Source: an uncultured Clostridia bacterium (GTDB taxonomy: Bacteria > Bacillota > Clostridia > Oscillospirales > Acutalibacteraceae). Taken from it: a DNA stretch of 7,457 bases. The stretch is from NCBI GenBank assembly GCA_945227095.1, contig CALYOC010000024.1, positions 1-7,457 on the forward strand, given 5' to 3'. The notes under the pieces are model-generated. The model searched no databases and had not been told where the DNA came from. It saw only the letters and a program-made list of their open reading frames with translations. How positions within the stretch are numbered: the stretch's first letter is position 1; each line of letters starts with the position of its first letter. The translations under genes were made by a program, and so were the position numbers. Below, piece by piece: positions 1 to 6,404 of the stretch.

Positions 1-1389
1 AAAAACCGGCTGTTAAGCACGTTCACCTGTGAATACTGCAAGGATATGAAACCGGTGGGCATTGTCAATGAGTATCCTGTAAAGGGCATAATGGAGGTTG
101 CCGTACCCGTCGGCGTTATCGCGGCACTCATTCCCTCGACAAATCCAACCTCGACAGTTCTTTATAAGACAATTATTTCAATCAAGGCGGGAAATGCAAT
201 AATTATCAGTCCCCACCCCGGCGCGAAGAAGGCTATTCTGGAGACTTATAAGATAATCAAGGACGCAGCGGAGCGCGCGGGCGCGCCCGTCGGAACAATC
301 GGTTGTATCAGTTTGACAACGGTGCAGGCAACTAACGAGCTTATGAGGCATAAGGATACAAATCTCATTCTCGCCACCGGCGGTGAAGCGATGGTACACG
401 CGGCATACTCCTCCGGCACCCCGGCAATCGGCGTAGGTCCGGGAAACGGACCGTCTTATATCGAGAGAAGTGCGAACATACCCCTTGCGGTCAAGAGGAT
501 TTTCGACAGCAAGACTTTTGACAACGGAACAATTTGTGCATCCGAGCAGTCGATTGTCACCGAGAAGATAATTGAAAAAGAGGTCGAGGAGGAAGTCAGA
601 AAGCAGGGAGGATATTTCTTAACTCCCGCTCAGAGCGAAAAGCTATCCTCGTTCCTGCTTCGTGCCAACGGCACAATGAATCCGCAGATAGTCGGAAAGA
701 CGGCGCAGGCGATAGCGCAGATGGCGGGCATTGAAATTCCGCAGGGCACAAGGGTTCTTGTTTCAAGGCAGAGAGACATCGGTAAAAAATTCCCGTATTC
801 AAGAGAGAAGCTTTGTCCGATTCTTGCGTTCTTTGTTGAGGATAACTGGGAAAAGGCGTGCGAAACCTGTATCAGAATATTGGAGAACGAGGGCAGCGGT
901 CACACAATGACCATACATTCCGAAAATAAAAATGTAATAAGAGAATTTGCCCTTAAAAAACCTGTTTCAAGACTTCTTGTAAACACACCGGGAGCATTGG
1001 GCGGAGTCGGAGTTACAACAAATCTTGCTCCGGCGCTGACACTTGGCTGCGGAGCAGTCGGCGGCAGTGCCACAAGCGATAACATATCGCCGATGAACCT
1101 GCTCAATTTCCGCAGAGTTGCTTACGGAGTTAAGGAGCTGGAGGATATCAAGGGAACCTCGCCGTGCAAGGCGGCTGTCGGTTCGGTGCAAAGCGCAGCT
1201 TCCCCTGTCGGCTCTTCCGCTGCGAAGAAGTTCACACCGCCAATCAGCGGAGTAAGTCACGATGATATACGCACATCGGCAGGCACAAATTATTCACCCT
1301 CACCGGCGCAGGGCACGAGTGAGGACCGAGTCACCGATTCGGATATTGAGGCAATAGCCAAAGCGGTAATTTCCCGCCTTGGATTGTAA
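1..1389 (+). CDS. eutE: CoA-acylating aldehyde dehydrogenase of a microcompartment (5' truncated)
   Basis: This enzyme oxidises a short aldehyde (acetaldehyde or propionaldehyde) with NAD+ and CoA to acyl-CoA inside a bacterial microcompartment. The frame is open from base 1, so the start lies upstream; by comparison with EutE about 75-85 N-terminal residues are missing. Residue numbers below count from the in-frame Met at base 46. Visible family marks are PSTNPTSTV (30-38), the nucleotide-site region LATGGEAMV (109-117), GVGPGNGPSYIE (129-140) and the catalytic Cys164 in FDNGTICASEQ (codon 535-537). GCGAVGGSATSDN follows near the end of the catalytic domain. After VAYGVKELEDI comes a Ser/Pro/Ala-rich linker of roughly 50 residues, then a terminal amphipathic helix DSDIEAIAKAVISRLGL that looks like an encapsulation peptide. 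A C-terminal location of this peptide is known from aldehyde dehydrogenases of glycyl-radical microcompartments. It leads the operon in this window; the next gene follows after 43 AT-rich bases. It could equally be named pduP; the substrate cannot be decided from sequence. Confidence 0.93.
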   Translation, partial: KNRLLSTFTCEYCKDMKPVGIVNEYPVKGIMEVAVPVGVIAALIPSTNPTSTVLYKTIISIKAGNAIIISPHPGAKKAILETYKIIKDAAERAGAPVGTIGCISLTTVQATNELMRHKDTNLILATGGEAMVHAAYSSGTPAIGVGPGNGPSYIERSANIPLAVKRIFDSKTFDNGTICASEQSIVTEKIIEKEVEEEVRKQGGYFLTPAQSEKLSSFLLRANGTMNPQIVGKTAQAIAQMAGIEIPQGTRVLVSRQRDIGKKFPYSREKLCPILAFFVEDNWEKACETCIRILENEGSGHTMTIHSENKNVIREFALKKPVSRLLVNTPGALGGVGVTTNLAPALTLGCGAVGGSATSDNISPMNLLNFRRVAYGVKELEDIKGTSPCKAAVGSVQSAASPVGSSAAKKFTPPISGVSHDDIRTSAGTNYSPSPAQGTSEDRVTDSDIEAIAKAVISRLGL

Positions 1390-1432
1390 TAAAAGGTAAA
1401 AAATAAACAAATATATTTAGGAGGCAATTAAA

Positions 1433-1732
1433 ATGGCAGACACAATTGCATTGGGAATGGTTGAGACAAAAGGACTTGTAGGCTCTATCGAGGCGGCGGA
1501 CGCCATGGTAAAAGCAGCAAATGTAAGACTTATCGGCAAGGAGCATGTAGGCGGCGGACTTGTAACGGTTATGGTTCGCGGAGATGTCGGAGCGGTAAAA
1601 GCGGCTACCGACGCAGGAGCAGCGGCGGCAAGCAAGGTAGGCGAGCTTGTCAGCGTACATGTCATTCCTCGTCCTCACGGCGATGTTGAGTACATTCTTC
1701 CCTCACTCAAAACAGACGCAAAAAGCAAATAA
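1433..1732 (+). CDS. eutM: BMC-H hexameric shell protein, copy 1 (EutM/PduA type)
   Basis: A single-domain BMC shell protein (99 residues) expected to form the hexagonal tiles of the microcompartment facets. The whole protein matches the EutM/PduA/PduJ family: [20 protein letters not shown] at the N-terminus, then [15 protein letters not shown], then [14 protein letters not shown]. The pore loop reads HVGGG (residues 38-42); the triple Gly is like EutM rather than the GSG of PduA. A strong AGGAGG lies at 1419-1424, 8 bases before the ATG. The protein is almost identical to the next gene, differing by R32K, E37V, A57S and S91T, and it carries a six-residue tail, TDAKSK, that the next copy lacks. 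Shell role is secure by family; which metabolite passes the pore is not known. Confidence 0.96.
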   Translation: MADTIALGMVETKGLVGSIEAADAMVKAANVRLIGKEHVGGGLVTVMVRGDVGAVKAATDAGAAAASKVGELVSVHVIPRPHGDVEYILPSLKTDAKSK

Positions 1733-1757
1733 TTTAATTTATAAATAACAAATATTA

Positions 1758-1769
1758 CCGCAAAAGCGG
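1758..1769 (+). other. Small hairpin ahead of second BMC-H ribosome site
   Basis: CCGC (1758-1761), loop AAAA, GCGG (1766-1769) can form a four-pair stem that ends two bases before the AAGGAGG of copy 2. There is no U tract, so it is not a terminator. It could keep the ribosome site single-stranded or affect mRNA stability, but the stem is short and may be chance. Confidence 0.25.
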
Positions 1770-1785
1770 CAAGGAGGAAATCATT

Positions 1786-2067
1786 ATGGCAGACACAATT
1801 GCATTGGGAATGGTTGAGACAAAAGGACTTGTAGGTTCTATCGAAGCGGCAGATGCCATGGTAAAAGCGGCAAATGTTAAGCTTATCGGCAAGGTACATG
1901 TAGGTGGCGGACTTGTAACGGTTATGGTTCGCGGAGATGTCGGAGCGGTTAAATCCGCAACTGACGCAGGAGCGGCTGCCGCAAGCAAGGTAGGAGAGCT
2001 TGTCAGCGTACATGTTATTCCTCGTCCTCACGGCGATGTTGAGTATATTTTGCCGACTCTCAAATAA
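1786..2067 (+). CDS. eutM: BMC-H hexameric shell protein, copy 2 (EutM/PduA type)
   Basis: A second canonical BMC-H shell protein (93 residues), a tandem paralogue of the preceding gene. It has the same pore-loop glycines (HVGGG) and the same [14 protein letters not shown] strand and helix. Residue 37, next to the pore loop, is Val (codon 1894-1896) where copy 1 has Glu, and it ends at ILPTLK without the charged tail. The start is fixed by AAGGAGG at 1771-1777, 8 bases before the ATG. It probably co-assembles with copy 1 in mixed hexamers or mixed facets, because the interface residues are unchanged; this is an inference. The 53-base spacer before it contains a small CCGC-AAAA-GCGG hairpin just ahead of the ribosome site. 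Confidence 0.96.
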   Translation: MADTIALGMVETKGLVGSIEAADAMVKAANVKLIGKVHVGGGLVTVMVRGDVGAVKSATDAGAAAASKVGELVSVHVIPRPHGDVEYILPTLK

Positions 2068-2087
2068 TATTGGAGTGAATTTTTACC

Positions 2088-2831
2088 ATGGGTAAGATTT
2101 TAACCGAGGCAGACCTCAGGTCAATGCGCCTTAGCGAGGACTTCAATGAAGTGCACATCGGAAAGGATGTGTTTGTGACGGAGCTCGCTATGGATTATAT
2201 GAAAAAGCACGGTATTCGCCTTGTCAGGGAGAACACCGTGTGTTCGGGCGGTAAAACCATGTCATATACTCCTATTAAGAAAAACGGCGCGTTTACATAT
2301 GTGGACGCCGAAACCGGAAAAGGATACGCTCAAAAGCCTGAAAATATGACTCATTTGAGAGGAAATGTCCTTGTCAAAAAGACCGACCCGAGAATTGAAT
2401 TTCGCGGAAAGCTCGACACCTTGCAGGCGCAGATATTATGCGCGCAGGCGGCGGCGAATCGAGAGGGAGAGAACTCCCTTGTGAAGGACTTGTCCGAGAT
2501 TTTGGAATTTACAAGGGAGATTTTAGGGGCAGAGGTCAAGGATATTCCGGTCAAAAGAATTTGCATATTCGGCCTCGACAGCGAGCAGATAAGAGAGAGA
2601 TCTCACAATGTTAAAAAATACTTCGGTATAAATCATCCCATACCGGATTACACAATGGGCGAGAGCGTTCTCACCCTGAATTTGTTGCGCGCACAAGTCA
2701 GAGAAGCGGAAATCAGCGCGGCAAAAGCATTTAATGAAGAGCGCACGGATATCATCGAAGCTCTCAACAGACTTTCGAGCGCGGTGTATATACTTGAGTG
2801 CAAGACAATCTCCGGCAGAGAGGTGAAGTAG
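2088..2831 (+). CDS. eutT: EutT-like cobalamin adenosyltransferase
   Basis: EutT enzymes transfer adenosyl from ATP to cob(I)alamin, making the AdoCbl cofactor needed by ethanolamine ammonia-lyase. This 247-residue product aligns along its length with E. coli EutT as I recall it: an N-terminal ITEA.LR-like segment (here ILTEADLRSM), THLRGNVLVKKTDPRIEFRG (88-107), and the C-terminal pair LLRAQVREAE (199-208) and IIEALNRLSSAVY (222-234), which carries the Arg/Glu and Asn-Arg-Leu-Ser signature of PduO-type adenosyltransferases. The HX11CCX2C metal motif of E. coli EutT is absent: the region between residues 47 and 88 has only Cys52, and the other Cys residues (118, 159, 238) are isolated. GGAGTG at 2072-2077 serves the ATG. 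The gene sits one base upstream of pduL. Adenosyltransferase activity is inferred from family; a divergent or scaffold role cannot be excluded. Confidence 0.82.
   Translation: MGKILTEADLRSMRLSEDFNEVHIGKDVFVTELAMDYMKKHGIRLVRENTVCSGGKTMSYTPIKKNGAFTYVDAETGKGYAQKPENMTHLRGNVLVKKTDPRIEFRGKLDTLQAQILCAQAAANREGENSLVKDLSEILEFTREILGAEVKDIPVKRICIFGLDSEQIRERSHNVKKYFGINHPIPDYTMGESVLTLNLLRAQVREAEISAAKAFNEERTDIIEALNRLSSAVYILECKTISGREVK
2819..2825 (+). promoter_or_regulatory. Ribosome site deciding the TTG start of pduL
   Basis: AGAGGTG lies inside the last codons of the eutT-like gene, 7 bases before TTG at 2833. No in-frame ATG gives the N-terminal helix, so this site supports the TTG start. Confidence 0.6.
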
Positions 2832-2832
2832 T

Positions 2833-3507
2833 TTGAATGAAAAGGAAATAAGAGATGTTGTCTCACGCGTGTTGAGCAACATTGAAAATACCCGCTGTGT
2901 GTGCGGTGAAAACGCACAGCCCGCGGCTGACAATGAAATACTTTTGGAAGCGTCCGGGCGACATGTGCATTTGACTAAACAGGCGGTGGAAGCCTTGTTT
3001 GGTGAGGGCGCGGTACTCACACCGAAAAAATACCTCTCGCAGACAGGAGAGTTTCTTTCCGAGCAGAGGGTTAAGGTTGTAACTTCGCGCGGCGAGTTTT
3101 GCGGCGTGGCGGTTTTGGGACCCGAGCGCTCGGCAGTTCAAACGGAGCTCTCCGCAACCGATTGCAGGGCGTTGGGCATTAAAGCGCCTGTAAATCTTTC
3201 GGGAGATTTAAGCGGTGCGGCTGATGTTTTTCTCGTCAGCGACAGCGCGTGCTATAATGCAGCAGGGAGTGCGATTATAGCAAAGCGGCATGTGCATTTG
3301 TCGGATAAGGACGCCGAAAGGTACGGCGTCAAGGACGGAGAAAAGGTAAAAATCAGAGTCAGCGGTGAAAGACCGGTTGTGTTTGAAGATGTGGTTGTCA
3401 GAGTCAAGGACTCGTTTACACCGGCGGTACATATTGACTTTGACGAAGCGAATGCCTGCCTTTATTCACCGAAGGTAAAGGCCTACCTGATAAAGGAGGG
3501 CGAATAA
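2833..3507 (+). CDS. pduL: PduL-type phosphate acyltransferase (phosphotransacylase)
   Basis: PduL converts acyl-CoA plus phosphate to acyl-phosphate and CoA, regenerating CoA inside the microcompartment and allowing ATP formation by a kinase outside. The 224 residues contain the duplicated PTAC domain. The zinc ligands seen in PduL structures can be placed: H44 and H46 in GRHVHL, E105 in AVQTELS, H153 and H155 in KRHVHL, and H200 in AVHIDFDEAN. Their spacings (H46 to E105 = 59, H155 to H200 = 45) agree with the family as I recall it. The N-terminus NEKEIRDVVSRVLSNI is an amphipathic encapsulation-type helix, followed by a short linker with two Cys. The start is a TTG chosen because AGAGGTG at 2819-2825 lies 7 bases upstream and because it yields the complete helix. 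It starts one base after the eutT-like stop and overlaps the next gene by one base (TAATG), so translation is probably coupled. Confidence 0.95.
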   Translation: MNEKEIRDVVSRVLSNIENTRCVCGENAQPAADNEILLEASGRHVHLTKQAVEALFGEGAVLTPKKYLSQTGEFLSEQRVKVVTSRGEFCGVAVLGPERSAVQTELSATDCRALGIKAPVNLSGDLSGAADVFLVSDSACYNAAGSAIIAKRHVHLSDKDAERYGVKDGEKVKIRVSGERPVVFEDVVVRVKDSFTPAVHIDFDEANACLYSPKVKAYLIKEGE

Positions 3508-4151
3508 TGGCACAACTGAGCAATGAACAACTTGTGGAGCTTATCACGAGAGAGGTTATGCGCTTGACGGGAGCGGATTCTTCACCGGTTAAGCCGCCGG
3601 CGGACGCGCCCAAGGCGCTGCTTGTCGGCTCGGCGGGAAATCTGCCCGACAATGTTGCGTCAAGGTATAATTTTGTGAAGGTTGAGTCGGCTATGTCTGC
3701 CGAAGACACAGCGAAGTATGAGTGTCTTTATATAGCCGAACTGTCATTGATAGAGCTGTCGGACATCGCACTCGGCAGAGACAACGGCGCAAATCAGAGC
3801 GCGGTAATAGGAGCGCTCTTTCAAGGACTTCCGGTGTACCTTTGCACGAGCGGCTTGCCGCACAGAAAGTATAAGCAATCGGCAAAAGGCGGATTCTATC
3901 AAATGGTTGAGGGGTATGTCCGAACACTTCAGGGCTTCGGCATTGAACTCGTGGGCGCGGTTTCTCCTGCGCAGAAGTATATTTCCGGCGCAGCGGCTGA
4001 TTTGCCGGAGGGCATTATCACCGAGAGCGTTGCGCTCAACCTTATTAAGAACAGTGAAACAGATGTGATAATAGCGAGAAAGGGTACTGTTGTCACACCG
4101 TCTGCGAGGGACGCGTTTTTACACGCGGGAAAAACACTTGAACTCGTTTGA
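3507..4151 (+). CDS. Eut-associated microcompartment protein of unknown function, putative cargo
   Basis: A 214-residue protein of uncertain function. Its place between pduL and eutN matches the Firmicutes Eut gene order (for example the Listeria locus around lmo1183). Proteins there belong to an uncharacterised ethanolamine-utilisation family (TIGR02536, sometimes labelled flavoprotein); family membership is inferred mostly from context. The N-terminus NEQLVELITREVMRLTG (residues 5-21) is an amphipathic helix like the encapsulation peptides of PduL and the aldehyde dehydrogenase here. A Pro/Ala/Ser linker follows (about 24-35), then an alpha/beta domain starting with the strand KALLVGSAGN. 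That domain contains IGALFQGLPVYLCTSGLPHRKYK (split across 101-123) and ends with DVIIARKGTVVTPSARDAF. There are no Cys clusters or membrane segments. AAGGAGGG at 3493-3500 serves the ATG, which overlaps the pduL stop. The likely location is the compartment lumen or inner shell face; binding of a flavin or nucleotide is unproven. Confidence 0.75.
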   Translation: MAQLSNEQLVELITREVMRLTGADSSPVKPPADAPKALLVGSAGNLPDNVASRYNFVKVESAMSAEDTAKYECLYIAELSLIELSDIALGRDNGANQSAVIGALFQGLPVYLCTSGLPHRKYKQSAKGGFYQMVEGYVRTLQGFGIELVGAVSPAQKYISGAAADLPEGIITESVALNLIKNSETDVIIARKGTVVTPSARDAFLHAGKTLELV

Positions 4152-4161
4152 TTGTTACCCT

Positions 4162-4166
4162 GGGAG
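4162..4166 (+). promoter_or_regulatory. Ribosome site deciding the eutN start
   Basis: GGGAG stands 6 bases before ATG 4173. An upstream in-frame TTG at 4152 would add seven residues (through a Trp) that EutN/CcmL proteins lack and has no ribosome site of its own, so 4173 is preferred. Confidence 0.65.
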
Positions 4167-4172
4167 AAAGAA

Positions 4173-4460
4173 ATGATTATTTGTAAAGTAATAGGCCATG
4201 TTTGGGCGACTCAAAAGGAGAAGGAGCTTGAAGGCCTCAAGTTGATGATAGTGAAAGAGATAACCACCGATAAGAGCGGCGGCGCGAAATTTGTGGCCGC
4301 TGACACGGTATGTGCCGGAGTCGGTGACGAGGTTCTCGTCGTCGAGGGCAGCACGGCCAGAAGAGCAATCGGAGGCGACAGTGTTCCAATGGACGCAGCA
4401 ATTGTCGGAGTAGTGGATTCGGTTGAGATTAAAAAAGAGCCGTCCGGTGGTAAAAAATGA
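4173..4460 (+). CDS. eutN: EutN/CcmL-type pentameric vertex protein (BMC-P)
   Basis: Forms the pentamers that cap the vertices of the polyhedral shell. The 95-residue length and the family landmarks fit: the N-terminal strand IICKVIGHVWATQK, the strand LEGLKLMIV, AADTVCAGVGDEVLVVEGSTAR, and the closing PMDAAIVGVVDSVEI. The charged tail KKEPSGGKK is short. The start at ATG 4173 is supported by GGGAG and by the usual start of the family immediately before the first strand. The gene overlaps the following pduS-like gene by four bases (ATGA), indicating translational coupling. It is the only pentamer gene in the window, which is enough for shell closure. Confidence in family is high. Confidence 0.95.
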   Translation: MIICKVIGHVWATQKEKELEGLKLMIVKEITTDKSGGAKFVAADTVCAGVGDEVLVVEGSTARRAIGGDSVPMDAAIVGVVDSVEIKKEPSGGKK

Positions 4461-5809
4461 GTTTGAAGGATAAGATTTTTGAAGCGGGAATCGTAGGCTG
4501 CGGCGGCGCGGGATTCCCCACTCATGTTAAAATGTCGGGTTCCTCGGTTGATTATCTGATACTTAACGGAGCTGAATGTGAGCCGCTTTTACACACCGAC
4601 AGATATATGATGCTTAACTGCTCGGACGAAATTGTCTGGGCGGCAGACGCCGTTCGCCGGGAGATAGGCGCGGCGCGGTGCGTTATAGCGATTAAAGAGC
4701 ATTATCGCGCTCAAAAGCGCGCACTTGAAAAGTCGATAGAAACTCTCGGAGCGCAAATTGAGATATTTGAATTTCCGGAGAGCTTTTACCCTGCGGGAGA
4801 TGAGCAGGTTATGGTGTACGAGGTTACCGGCAGAACCGTTCCGCCGGCGGGAATACCGCTTGATGTGGGCTGTGTGGTGTCGAATGTCTCCACAATGTAT
4901 TGCATTTACAATGCGATTCACGATAAACCGTTCACACATAAGGTTTTGACCGTCACGGGCAGGGTGAGAGAGCCTTTGGTAATCAAAGTACCTCTCGGGA
5001 CTCCGTTTGAAGACTGTTTAAAGCTTGCGGGCGGTGCGCTTGACGAAGATTATTTTGTGTTAAACGGCGGTCCAATGATGGGCAGACCTATGACAAAGGC
5101 ACAGGCACTTCAAAGCTCGGTTACAAAGACGACATCGGGCTTTATCGTATTGCCATCGGGGTGTGCGCATGAACTTAGCGCTCAAATGCCGGTTGAGCAT
5201 ACATTGAACAGGGCGAGGCACGCCTGCATACAGTGCAGCTATTGCACCTTGATGTGCCCGAGAAATCTTATCGGACACCCCCTTGAGCCGCATAAGATTA
5301 TGCGGAAAATGAGTCTTTGCAGGCCTATTGACGAGATGTTGGACGACCCGGACATACAGGCGGCGGCGCTGTGCTGTGAGTGCGGAATTTGTGAAATATA
5401 CGCCTGTCCTATGGGATTACAGCCAAGAAAGGTTAACACACTTATCAAGGCGGAGCTTGCCCGTGCGGGCATCAGGTACGAAAAGGGAAAAGGACTCGTC
5501 GAGGCCAATGCTTTCAGAGAGGACAGGAAGGCGCCCACCGGCAGAGTTGCCATTCGCAGCGGAGTGGGCGAGTTTATGAATATTGAAATTGATGATTTCA
5601 AAGAGTGTGAGGACGCCGAGAAAGTATATCTTCCGCTCAAACAGCATATCGGCGCGCCTTGCGTACCGAAGGTCAGCGTCGGTGACAGAGTAGTCGCAGG
5701 ACAAAAAATAGCCGAATGTCCCGAAAATGCGCTCGGAACAAATCTCCACGCGTCCATAAGCGGCGAGGTTATTAAAACAGACGGCGAGATTGTCATTGAA
5801 AGGCGGTAA
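4457..5809 (+). CDS. pduS: PduS/RnfC-like flavo-iron-sulfur oxidoreductase
   Basis: PduS is a microcompartment-associated electron-transfer protein. In Salmonella it is a cobalamin reductase; in other loci it is proposed to recycle NADH by moving electrons across the shell. The 450 residues show, in order: a Complex I 51-kDa/RnfC-like nucleotide and FMN domain beginning GIVGCGGAGFPTHVKM (11-26) with ILNGAECEPLLHTD (35-48); an SLBB-like region around VTGRVREPLVIKVPLG; two 4Fe-4S motifs, C257-x2-C260-x2-C263-x3-C267 and C306-x2-C309-x2-C312-x4-C317; and a C-terminal barrel-sandwich domain (HIGAPCVPKVSVGDRVVAG, near 397-415). Both clusters are complete. Length matches PduS (about 450). No membrane segment is seen. 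It is followed after three bases by the PduT-type shell gene, its known interaction partner in the Pdu system. Whether it reduces cobalamin here or serves NAD+ recycling depends on the missing signature enzyme. Confidence 0.94.
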   Translation: MSLKDKIFEAGIVGCGGAGFPTHVKMSGSSVDYLILNGAECEPLLHTDRYMMLNCSDEIVWAADAVRREIGAARCVIAIKEHYRAQKRALEKSIETLGAQIEIFEFPESFYPAGDEQVMVYEVTGRTVPPAGIPLDVGCVVSNVSTMYCIYNAIHDKPFTHKVLTVTGRVREPLVIKVPLGTPFEDCLKLAGGALDEDYFVLNGGPMMGRPMTKAQALQSSVTKTTSGFIVLPSGCAHELSAQMPVEHTLNRARHACIQCSYCTLMCPRNLIGHPLEPHKIMRKMSLCRPIDEMLDDPDIQAAALCCECGICEIYACPMGLQPRKVNTLIKAELARAGIRYEKGKGLVEANAFREDRKAPTGRVAIRSGVGEFMNIEIDDFKECEDAEKVYLPLKQHIGAPCVPKVSVGDRVVAGQKIAECPENALGTNLHASISGEVIKTDGEIVIERR

Positions 5810-5812
5810 AAA

Positions 5813-6361
5813 ATGCAGCAGACAATAGGTTTCTTGGAGCTCAACAGTATTGCAAAGGGAGTTCAGGCGGCTGATGCCATACTCAAGGCGGCGGATACGC
5901 AGCTTGTATTTGCAAAGGCGGTTTGTCCCGGAAAATACATAGTGCTTTTTACAGGAGAGGTCGCGGCGGTGACCTCCGCGCTTGAAGCCGGAGAGGCGAT
6001 TGCAGGGGTTACTGCGGTTGACAGCGTTGTAATTCCGAGCGTGGACAGACAGGTTATAAAGGCAATCAACCTGTCCACCGTTCCCGAGCAGACGGGCGCG
6101 GTAGGAGTTATGGAGTTTTTCTCCGTAACTGCGGCGATTTATGCGGCGGACAGCGCGGTTAAGGCGGCGGATGTCACGCTTATTGATGTCAGGCTTGCCA
6201 CAGGTATCGGCGGAAAGAGCTTTGTTGTGCTGACAGGCGATGTGTCGGCGGTTGAGAGCAGTGTAAAGGCAGGAACACAGGCGGCGTCCGATAAGGGCTT
6301 GGTTGTTTCAAGCGTGGTAATTCCGAATCCGAGACCGGAGATATTCGAGAGCCTTTATTGA
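5813..6361 (+). CDS. pduT: PduT-type tandem BMC-domain shell protein (BMC-T) with pore Cys
   Basis: Two BMC domains in one chain (about 1-90 and 95-182) form a pseudohexameric trimer tile. The N-terminal half, TIGFLELNSIAKGVQAADA, and the pore segment AKAVCPGKY place it with PduT. Cys38 (codon 5924-5926) is at the same position as the PduT residue that binds a 4Fe-4S cluster at the three-fold pore. The second domain carries ATGIGGKSFVV (129-139) and GDVSAVESSVKAG (142-154). There is no extra insertion as in EutL or PduB. Its ribosome site is weak (AAAGG at 5799-5803), and it follows pduS after three bases, so its level probably depends on coupling to pduS. The adjacent PduS-like protein is the natural electron donor or acceptor for this pore cluster. 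Confidence 0.94.
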   Translation: MQQTIGFLELNSIAKGVQAADAILKAADTQLVFAKAVCPGKYIVLFTGEVAAVTSALEAGEAIAGVTAVDSVVIPSVDRQVIKAINLSTVPEQTGAVGVMEFFSVTAAIYAADSAVKAADVTLIDVRLATGIGGKSFVVLTGDVSAVESSVKAGTQAASDKGLVVSSVVIPNPRPEIFESLY

Positions 6362-6390
6362 TAGAGTTTAATTTACGAGTGTTGCCTGAC

Positions 6391-6396
6391 AGGAGG
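6391..6396 (+). promoter_or_regulatory. Strong ribosome site for the TTG start of pduU
   Basis: AGGAGG stands 8 bases before TTG 6405. It is the only good site in the 43-base spacer and gives the full PduU-like N-terminus, so it decides the start. Confidence 0.7.
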
Positions 6397-6404
6397 TATA
6401 TAAA

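Larger units (their letters stand above)
1433..2064 (+). repeat. Tandem direct duplication of the BMC-H coding sequence
   Basis: The unit 1433-1711 recurs at 1786-2064. Counting by eye over 93 codons gives about 27 base differences (about 90% identity). Only four codons change the residue; the remaining ~19 changes are silent. The similarity stops at the coding limits: the spacers and ribosome-site flanks of the two copies do not match. This suggests either a fairly recent duplication under strong purifying selection, or sequence homogenisation between the copies. Confidence 0.9.

Noticed and set aside
1417..2031. Open antisense frames of 77-118 codons opposite the two BMC-H genes, similar to each other
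   Set aside because: They mirror the duplicated, Ala/Val-rich coding sequence on the other strand. They lack ribosome sites and have low-complexity products; the + strand genes are clear shell proteins.
4152..4172. Upstream TTG start for the eutN gene
   Set aside because: It adds seven residues not typical of EutN/CcmL and has no ribosome site; GGGAG fits ATG 4173.
5239..5844. 201-codon antisense frame opposite the end of the pduS-like gene
   Set aside because: It lies wholly against a conserved iron-sulfur protein with intact motifs; its product is Ser/Ile-rich without recognisable domains.
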